Shown here: piece after piece, positions 1-8,100 of the stretch
Layout: every line of letters begins with the position of its first letter
How positions within the stretch are numbered: the stretch's first letter is position 1
Origin: Dimorphilus gyrociliatus
Taxonomy: Eukaryota > Annelida > Polychaeta > Dinophilidae
Assembly (NCBI GenBank): GCA_904063045.1
Contig: CAJFCJ010000112.1
Location: 74,830 to 97,683, forward strand
Length of the DNA: 22,854 nucleotides
Direction of reading: 5' to 3'
The notes under the pieces: generated by a model
Told to the model about the DNA's origin: nothing
Databases searched by the model: none
The model's input: the letters and a program-made list of their open reading frames with translations, nothing else
Position numbers and translations under genes: made by a program

Positions 1-580
1 AAGTATAATTGTTTTCATAGACATTGAAGAAGATTTGAGCCCATCACATATCACTTTAAAGCCATTCCCCATGTTACTATTCCATGAGAAATCAACATTC
101 TCCAATGCTGAACAGTGTTTAAATGTTTCTCCTAAACTTTGAGCTTGTTCATCATTCAAATCACACCCATCAAGTGTAATTGTTTTCATAGACATTGAAG
201 AAGATTTGAGTCCAACACATATCACTTTAAAGCCATTCCTCATCTTTCTATTACGTGAGAAATCAACATTCTCCAATGCTGAATAGTATTTAAATGTTTC
301 TCCTAAACTTTGAGCTTGTTCATCATTCAAATCACACCCACTAAGATTAATTGTTTTCATAGACATTGAAGAAGATTTGAGCCCATCACATATACCTTTA
401 AAGCCATTTCCCATGTTACTATTCCCTGAGAAATCAACATTCTCTAATGCTGAACAGTGTTTAAATGTTTCTCCTAAACTTTGAGCTTGTTCATCATTCA
501 AATGACACCCATCAAGTTAATTATTTTCAGAGACATTGAAGAAGATTTGAGTCCAACACATATCACTTTAAAGCCATTCC
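1..580 (-). pseudogene. LRR-A array, distal part beyond two frame breaks
   Basis: This is the continuation of the minus-strand LRR-A array to the left window edge, about three and a half 57-residue units. Compared with sister copies, one T is missing from a T3 run at about 586-587 and another at about 517-518. The reading frame therefore changes twice, but the 171-bp unit structure continues unbroken and each segment stays open in its own frame. The sequence matches the block at 2437-1900 and the block at 6178-5640 almost base for base, apart from those two deletions. The gene continues outside the window, so its C-terminus is not visible. Either the deletions are assembly errors in homopolymers, or this end of the gene is decaying. 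Confidence 0.7.
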
Positions 581-2437
581 TCATCTTCTATTATATGAGA
601 AATCAACATTGTCCAATGCTGAACAGTGTTTAAATGTTTCTCCTAAACTTTGAGCTTGTTTATCATTCAAATCACACCAACCAAGATTAATTGTTTTCAT
701 AGACATTGAAGAAGATTTGAGCCCATCACATATCACTTTAAAGCCATTCCACATCTTTCTATTACATGAGAAATCAACATTCTCCAATGCTGAACAGTGT
801 TTAAATGTTTTTCCTAAACTTTGAGCTTGTTCATCATTCAAATCACACTCACCAAGTTTAATTGTTTTCATAGACATTGAAGAAGATTTGAGCCCATCAC
901 ATATCCCTTTAAAGCCATTCCGCATCTTTCTATTACATGAGAAATCAACATTCTCCAATACCGAACAGTGTTTAAATGTTTCTCCTAAACTTTGAGCTTG
1001 TTTATCATTCAAATCACACCAACCAAGATTAATTGTTTTCATAGACATTGAAGAAGATTTGAGCCCATCACATATCACTTTAAAGCCATTCCGCATCTTT
1101 CTATTACGTGAGAAATCAACATTCTCCAATGCTGAACAGTGTTTAAATGTTTCTCCTAAACTTTGAGCTTGTTTATCATTCAAATCACACCAACCAAGAT
1201 TAATTGTTTTCATAGACATTGAAGAAGATTTGAGCCCATCACATATCCCTTTAAAGCCATTCCGCATCTTTCTATTACATGAGAAATCAACATTCTCCAA
1301 TGCTGAACAGTGTTTAAATGTTTCTCCTAAACTTTGAGCTTGTTTATCATTCAAATCACACCAACCAAGATTAATTGTTTTCATAGACATTGAAGAAGAT
1401 TTGAGCCCATCACATATCACTTTAAAGCCATTCCGCATCTTTCTATTACATGAGAAATCAACATTCTCCAATACCGAACAGTGTTTAAATGTTTCTCCTA
1501 AACTTTGAGCTTGTTCATCATTCAAATCACACCAACCAAGATTAATTGTTTTGATAGACATTGAAGAAGATTTGAGCCCATCACATATCCTTTTAAAGCT
1601 ATTCCCCGTGTTTTCATTAAATCTGAAATCAACATCCTCCAATGCTGAACAGTGTTTAAATGTTTCTCCTAAACTTTGAGCTTGTTCAGCATTGAAATCA
1701 CACCAACCAAGATTAATTGTTTTCATAGACATTGAAGAAGATTTGAGCCCATCACATATCCCTTTAAAGCCATTCCCCATGTTTTTATTCAATGACAAAT
1801 CAACATTCTCCAATTCTGAACAGTGTTTAAATGTTTCTCCTATACTTTGAGCTTGTTCATCATTCAAATCACACTCACCAAGTTTAATTATTTTCAGAGA
1901 CATTGAAGAAGATTTGAGTCCAACACATATCACTTTAAAGCCATTCCCCATGTTACTATTCCATGAGAAATCAACATTCTCCAATGCTGAACAGTGTTTA
2001 AATGTTTCTCCTAAACTTTGAGCTTGTTCATCATTCAAATCACACCCACTAAGATTAATTGTTTTCATAGACATTGAAGAAGATTTGAGTCCAACACATA
2101 TCACTTTAAAGCCATTCCTCATCTTTCTATTACGTGAGAAATCAACATTCTCCAATGCTGAATAGTATTTAAATGTTTCTCCTAAACTTTGAGCTTGTTC
2201 ATCATTCAAATCACACCCACTAAGATTAATTGTTTTCATAGACATTGAAGAAGATTTGAGCCCATCACATATACCTTTAAAGCCATTTCCCATGTTACTA
2301 TTCCCTGAGAAATCAACATTCTCTAATGCTGAACAGTGTTTAAATGTTTCTCCTAAACTTTGAGCTTGTTCATCATTCAAATGACACCCATCAAGTTTAA
2401 TTATTTTCAGAGACATTGAAGAAGATTTGAGTCCAAC
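581..2437 (-). CDS. LRR-A array, segment left of the MULE insertion
   Basis: An open minus-strand frame of about 11 tandem 57-residue units. Each unit is two RNase-inhibitor-like LRRs: a strand of the form IxLxxCxLN followed by the near-invariant helix EQAQSLGETFKHCSA, then a strand of the form LENVDFSxNxxM followed by NGFKxICDGLKSSS. It continues the array that stops at 5144. The 9-bp target duplication at 2429-2437 codes Val-Gly-Leu, and joining 2437 to 5153 keeps the frame. It has no start codon context of its own and is best read as the downstream part of the gene beginning right of the transposon. The frame ends at 581 because of a 1-base deletion near 586. Recognition by LRRs is a family property. 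The partner is unknown. Confidence 0.8.
   Translation of the reverse strand, partial: VGLKSSSMSLKIIKLDGCHLNDEQAQSLGETFKHCSALENVDFSGNSNMGNGFKGICDGLKSSSMSMKTINLSGCDLNDEQAQSLGETFKYYSALENVDFSRNRKMRNGFKVICVGLKSSSMSMKTINLSGCDLNDEQAQSLGETFKHCSALENVDFSWNSNMGNGFKVICVGLKSSSMSLKIIKLGECDLNDEQAQSIGETFKHCSELENVDLSLNKNMGNGFKGICDGLKSSSMSMKTINLGWCDFNAEQAQSLGETFKHCSALEDVDFRFNENTGNSFKRICDGLKSSSMSIKTINLGWCDLNDEQAQSLGETFKHCSVLENVDFSCNRKMRNGFKVICDGLKSSSMSMKTINLGWCDLNDKQAQSLGETFKHCSALENVDFSCNRKMRNGFKGICDGLKSSSMSMKTINLGWCDLNDKQAQSLGETFKHCSALENVDFSRNRKMRNGFKVICDGLKSSSMSMKTINLGWCDLNDKQAQSLGETFKHCSVLENVDFSCNRKMRNGFKGICDGLKSSSMSMKTIKLGECDLNDEQAQSLGKTFKHCSALENVDFSCNRKMWNGFKVICDGLKSSSMSMKTINLGWCDLNDKQAQSLGETFKHCSALDNVDFSYNRR
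2429..2437. repeat. 9-bp target site duplication, left
   Basis: GAGTCCAAC, identical to the copy right of the element. It codes Val-Gly-Leu in the LRR-A frame on the minus strand. Confidence 0.93.
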
Positions 2438-2566
2438 GGGGTCGGGTGTGAACGTACCTGGGTGCGAACGTACCCGGGTGCGAACGTACCCTGGGCGGGT
2501 GCGAACGTACCTGGGTACGTTCGCACCCTATTTTTATATTTATTTTATTTTGAATTTTTGAATAAA
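2438..2566 (+). repeat. MULE left terminal inverted repeat (129 bp)
   Basis: It matches the reverse complement of 5014-5143 except for a few changes near the tip and one T in an inner T-run. The outer part repeats a motif close to GGGTGCGAACGTACC four times in direct orientation and once inverted. The last direct and the inverted copy form a perfect 15-bp hairpin with a TG loop (arms 2497-2511 and 2514-2528). The inner 38 bp are A/T only, apart from the word TTTTGAAT. The repeated motif is a likely transposase binding site (inference). Confidence 0.93.
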
Positions 2567-3031
2567 CATGTACATTGACACCCTTTTTTCCTTCTGTTCC
2601 TTCATTATATATTTGTTAATATATTGATTTGATAGAATGCAGATATTAAATAGAATACATATCCATCAATATTAAATTACTACTTTAAAAGAAAATGTTG
2701 TTGAAAGTGAAATAGCAGCCATTTTAATAGTGATAGTTTTATTAAATAAACTTTCACTTGGAATATTTATCCTTGCAAAAGTAAAGCTATATTTACTGAA
2801 TAAATTTGGACAAAGTTCTTCTTGGAAGCTTCAACAGAAGTGAGTATTTATATCTAATCATTGAGATTGTTGATTCATGATATTTTGATGTAATATACTA
2901 TCTTCAATTGTGAAAAAGCTGAATATTTTTCATAAATAAAATTTCAGCCATTTTGAATATTTGGAAAGGAAATTTATTGATAACTGGAAATATTTTTAGA
3001 TAACCATCTACATTTGATTGAAGATTAAAAA

Positions 3032-4932
3032 ATGGCTTTCAAATGTCACAATTGTCATTCAACAATTTATGGAAGGCAAAAATATTTGAAATGCAGCCTT
3101 TGTAAGAATCTTATTCATAGGAAATGCACAGGTATGTAACTCTTTAATCAGCTTTCATGTAATTATATTTTTTAACATATTCTTATAGAAACACATAACA
3201 TACCAATTTGCAAACCTTGTAACAAAAGAAAATGTACTGTCATGCTCAAGAAGTTAACTAATCTGGAAATTCATCAATTCAAAGTAAATTCTGAAGAAAG
3301 CTTTATTGATGAAAGAAATAAGATTGCTGCAGTTGAGGAATCAATATTGGAGGATGAAAATCATGTTCTTTCAGAATGCCAATCAATGGACCTAGACTCT
3401 TTGGAGGAAGTTGAAGAGAATGCTGAAGAATATTGTGAATCATCCACAAAAAGTGATTTTGAGATTGTAAAAGGAGGAAGTAGAAAGGGACATGACATTT
3501 TACTGAATGATGGATATTCTTTTGTTGTTAAACATAAAACACCATCAAGTACTATTTGGGTGTGCAGTGTGAGAAGTAAGAAGAAAAGATGTGTGGCCAG
3601 AATAAGACAAAATGGAAATTTATTTCTCAAAGGCAATTTGGAACATAATCACAACAGAAAAAAGAATTTAGAAGTGGATATTAAAGTGAAAACAGATTTG
3701 AAAATTGTTTGCAGAAGTGATAATCAAACATCTGGAAGAAGCATTGCTGAAAAAGTTCTTCTATCCTATGAACCCAATGCAACTTGTCTTCCTGATATCA
3801 ACTATTTGAAGAGAATGGCAAACTCAAATAGACAAAAGTTTAGGCCAGTGGAACCTAAAGTGTACAACTTTAATTTAGATGAAACATTTTTGCCTGATGA
3901 ATTTTTGCAGAAAGATATTTGTGAAAATGGAGAAAGAATTTTAATCTTTGCAACAAACCATCAGCTGAATTTATTATCAAAATCCAACTGTTGGTACATT
4001 GATGGTACTTTCAAGATTGTAAAAGAACCATTTTATCAACTTGTCACTATTCACTCATTTGTTAAGAAGAGTGGTGATATGAAGCAAGTTCCTCTTGTTT
4101 TTATTTTTCTGACTTCAAAGCATACCAAAGCATACTTACAAGCATTTCAAGTAAATATTTCATATTATCTCTTCAAAAGTGATGATAAATAAAGTTGCTT
4201 TTTTGTAGCATATCAACAATCTTATCAATGATTTTCATCCAAAAGAATTACAATGGATTTTGAAAAAGGACTATGGAAAGCATTATCAAAAGTATATCCC
4301 CTCACTGAATTTCAAGGTTGTGTATTTCATTTCACACAAGCAGTATACAGGAAAATACAAGTCAGTTACATTCAAATATATATAACATTATCTATTAAAT
4401 AACTTATATTATTGAATAGGCTCTTGGCTATGTAAAGAAATACAAAGAAAAAGGAAATGATTGGAAAGATTTCAGAAAATTGATGGCTCTGCCATTCTTG
4501 CCAGCACATATTATTCAACCAACATTTGACAGCATAAATGCAGAACTTTGTGAAAAAAATAGATTTTTGGACCTGCTGCAATACTTCCAAACAAACTGGA
4601 TCAAAAATAAATTATGGAAACCAAATAACTGGTCAGTTTTTGGTTTGTCTATTAGGACCAATAATGATTGTGAAGGATGGCATCAAAGAATGAATAGTAA
4701 GCTGCCTGCTAAAGGTTCTTTTTACATGCTGGTTGATGAGCTAAAAAAAGAGTCTGAGTTGATTGCAGTTTATGAGAAATTACTGTCAGAAAAAAGGATT
4801 TACAAACATCAAAAGAAAAAGTATATTGACATCCAAAAGAAAATTTTTGATTTATGGGATGATTTCAAGTTGAACAAATTGACATCAATTGATCTATTAA
4901 TGCAGACATCCCATATCTACTCTCCAGCATAA
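3032..4932 (+). CDS. MULE transposase, 4 exons, one frame break
   Basis: Exons 3032-3131, 3189-4150, 4209-4360 and 4420-4932. The introns are 57, 58 and 59 bp, all GT-AG. Exon 1 and the start of exon 2 encode a PHD-like cross-brace finger (C5, C8, C21, C24, H29, C32, C41, C44). An acidic linker follows, then a FLYWCH finger (about residues 128-188, ending HNH). The MULE core shows the first Asp in WYIDGTF (D305, codon at 4001), the second Asp in MDFEKGLW (about 371, codon at 4256), then GCVFHFTQA, and the Glu in NNDCEGWH (about 490, codon at 4672). Exon 3 starts in one frame (INNLINDF) and must move to another just before MDFE. One base is missing near 4252, and with it the four exons total 576 codons including the stop. 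The enzyme family cuts and joins the element ends through DDE chemistry. Confidence 0.88.
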
Positions 4933-5013
4933 ATATCATTTGTCAAGCTTTATTGTTTTTTAGTATAATATTTAGTCTTTTAAATACATACTTTTAGATT
5001 TATAGCTAAATCT

Positions 5014-5143
5014 TTTATTCAAAAATTCAAAAATAAAATAAATATAAAAATAGGGTGCGAACGTACCCAGGTACGTTCGCACCCGCCCAGGGTACGTTCG
5101 CACCCGGGTACGTTCACACCCAGGTACGTTCGCACCCCAACTC
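5014..5143 (-). repeat. MULE right terminal inverted repeat (130 bp)
   Basis: Partner of the left repeat, in inverted orientation. It holds the same perfect hairpin (arms 5053-5067 and 5070-5084, loop CA) and the same four plus one arrangement of the GC-rich motif. The outermost ten bases differ from the left end at several positions, whereas the interior is almost identical. Confidence 0.93.
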
Positions 5144-8100
5144 GAGTCCAACACATATCACTTTAAAGCCATTCCTCATCTTTCTATTATATGAGAAATC
5201 AACATTGTCCAATGCTGAACAGTGTTTAAATGTTTCTCCTAAACTTTGAGCTTGTTTATCATTCAAATCACACCAACCAAGATTAATTGTTTTCATAGAC
5301 ATTGAAGAAGATTTGAGCCCATCACATATCACTTTAAAGCCATTCCACATCTTTCTATTACATGAGAAATCAACATTCTCCAATGCTGAACAGTGTTTAA
5401 ATGTTTTTCCTAAACTTTGAGCTTGTTCATCATTCAAATCACACTCACCAAGTTTAATTGTTTTCATAGACATTGAAGAAGATTTGAGCCCATCACATAT
5501 CCCTTTAAAGCCATTCCCCATGTTACTATTCTCTGAGAAATCAACATTCTCCAATGCTGAACAGTGTTTAAATGTTTCTCCTATACTTTGAGCTTGTTCA
5601 TCATTCAAATCACACTCACCAAGTTTAATTATTTTCAGAGACATTGAAGAAGATTTGAGTCCAACACATATCACTTTAAAGCCATTCCCCATGTTACTAT
5701 TCCATGAGAAATCAACATTCTCCAATGCTGAACAGTGTTTAAATGTTTCTCCTAAACTTTGAGCTTGTTCATCATTCAAATCACACCCACTAAGATTAAT
5801 TGTTTTCATAGACATTGAAGAAGATTTGAGTCCAACACATATCACTTTAAAGCCATTCCTCATCTTTCTATTACGTGAGAAATCAACATTCTCCAATGCT
5901 GAATAGTATTTAAATGTTTCTCCTAAACTTTGAGCTTGTTCATCATTCAAATCACACCCACTAAGATTAATTGTTTTCATAGACATTGAAGAAGATTTGA
6001 GCCCATCACATATACCTTTAAAGCCATTTCCCATGTTACTATTCCCTGAGAAATCAACATTCTCTAATGCTGAACAGTGTTTAAATGTTTCTCCTAAACT
6101 TTGAGCTTGTTCATCATTCAAATGACACCCATCAAGTTTAATTATTTTCAGAGACATTGAAGAAGATTTGAGTCCAACACATATCACTTTAAAGCCATTC
6201 CTCATCTTTCTATTATATGAGAAATCAACATTGTCCAATGCTGAACAGTGTTTAAATGTTTCTCCTAAACTTTGAGCTTGTTTATCATTCAAATCACACC
6301 AACCAAGATTAATTGTTTTCATAGACATTGAAGAAGATTTGAGCCCATCACATATCACTTTAAAGCCATTCCACATCTTTCTATTACATGAGAAATCAAC
6401 ATTCTCCAATGCTGAACAGTGTTTAAATGTTTTTCCTAAACTTTGAGCTTGTTCATCATTCAAATCACACTCACCAAGTTTAATTGTTTTCATAGACATT
6501 GAAGAAGATTTGAGCCCATCACATATCCCTTTAAAGCCATTCCCCATGTTACTATTCTCTGAGAAATCAACATTCTCCAATGCTGAACAGTGTTTAAATG
6601 TTTCTCCTAAACTTTGAGCTTGTTCATCATTCAAATCACACCAACCAAGATTAATTGTTTTGATAGACATTGAAGAAGATTTGAGCCCATCACATATCCC
6701 TTTAAAGCTATTCCCCGTGTTTTTATTAAATCTGAAATCAACATCCTCCAATGCTGAACAGTGTTTAAATGTTTCTCCTAAACTTTGAGCTTGTTCATCA
6801 TTCAAATCACACCAACCAAGATTAATTGTTTTCATAGACATTGAAGAAGATTTGAGCCCATCACATATCACTTTAAAGCCATTCCGCATCTTTCTATTAC
6901 ATGAGAAATCAACATTCTCCAATACCGAACAGTGTTTAAATGTTTCTCCTAAACTTTGAGCTTGTTCATCATTCAAATCACACCAACCAAGATTAATTGT
7001 TTTGATAGACATTGAAGAAGATTTGAGCCCATCACATATCCCTTTAAAGCTATTCCCCGTGTTTTTATTAAATCTGAAATCAACATCCTCCAATGCTGAA
7101 CAGTGTTTAAATGTTTCTCGTAAACTTTGAGCTTGTTCAGCATTGAAATCACACCAACCAAGATTAATTGTTTTCATAGACATTGAAGAAGATTTGAGCC
7201 CATCACATATCCCTTTAAAGCCATTCCCCATGTTTTTATTCAATGACAAATCAACATTCTCCAATTCTGAACAGTGTTTAAATGTTTCTCCTATACTTTG
7301 AGCTTGTTCATCATTCAAATCACACTCACCAAGTTTAATTGTTTTCATAGACATTGAAGAAGATTTGAGCCCATCACATATACCTTTAAAGCCATTTCCC
7401 ATGTTACTATTCCCTGAGAAATCAACATTCTCCAATGCTGAACAGTCTTTAAATGTTTCTCCTAAACTTTGAGCTTGTTCATCATTCAAATCACACTCAC
7501 CAAGTTTAATTGTTTTCATAGACATTGAAGAAGATTTGAGCCCATCACATATCCCTTTAAAGCCATTCCCCATGTTACTATTCTCTGAGAAATCAACATT
7601 CTCCAATGCTGAACAGTGTTTAAATGTTTCTCCTAAACTTTGAGCTTGTTCATCATTCAAATCACACCCATCAAGTGTAATTGTTTTCATAGACATTGAA
7701 GAAGATTTGAGTCCAACACATATCACTTTAAAGCCATTCTGCATCTTTCTATTACATGAGAAATCAACATTCTCCAATGCTGAACAGTGGTTAAATGTTT
7801 CTCCTAAACTTTGAGCTTGTTCATCATTCAAATCACACCCACTAAGATTAATTGTTTTCATAGACATTGAAGAAGATTTGAGTCCAACACATATCACTTT
7901 AAAGCCATTCCTCATCTTTCTATTACGTGAGAAATCAACATTCTCCAATGCTGAATAGTATTTAAATGTTTCTCCTAAACTTTGAGCTTGTTCATCATTT
8001 AACTGACACCAATTAAGATTAATTGTTTTCATAGACATTGAAGAAGATTTGAGTCCATCACATATCCCTTTAAAGCCATTCCTCATGTTTCTATTACATG

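Larger units (their letters stand above)
1..2437. repeat. 171-bp tandem repeat array, left block
   Basis: About 14 copies of a 171-bp unit, easily followed by the word GAAGAAGATTTGAG, which recurs every 171 bases (for example near 27, 198 and 369). The unit codes 57 residues on the minus strand. Copies are near-identical outside two short variable patches. It was one array with the block at 5144-9120 before the transposon inserted. Confidence 0.95.
2438..5143. mobile_element. MULE-type DNA transposon, 2,706 bp, FLYWCH/PHD transposase
   Basis: A complete-looking Mutator-like element inserted in LRR-A coding sequence. Both ends carry GC-rich terminal inverted repeats (2438-2566 and 5014-5143) and are flanked by the identical 9-bp GAGTCCAAC (2429-2437 and 5144-5152). 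A target duplication of about 9 bp is typical of MULEs. The interior holds a plus-strand transposase of four exons with a PHD-like zinc finger, a FLYWCH finger and a MULE DDE core. Empty versions of the insertion site exist at 6165-6190 and about 534-560. One coding base appears to be missing at about 4252, so this copy may be non-autonomous unless that is an assembly error. The high similarity of the two inverted repeats suggests a fairly recent insertion. Confidence 0.92.

Noticed and set aside
3361-3636. Minus-strand ORF inside the transposase exon
   Set aside because: It is a shadow of the FLYWCH-containing exon, which has clear domain evidence on the plus strand.
5055-5249. Plus-strand and short minus-strand frames across the right inverted repeat
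   Set aside because: They come from the iterated GC-rich motif. No start or domain is visible, and they cross the element border.
6973-7161. Alternative minus frame inside LRR-A
   Set aside because: It overlaps the long LRR frame and has no independent coding character.
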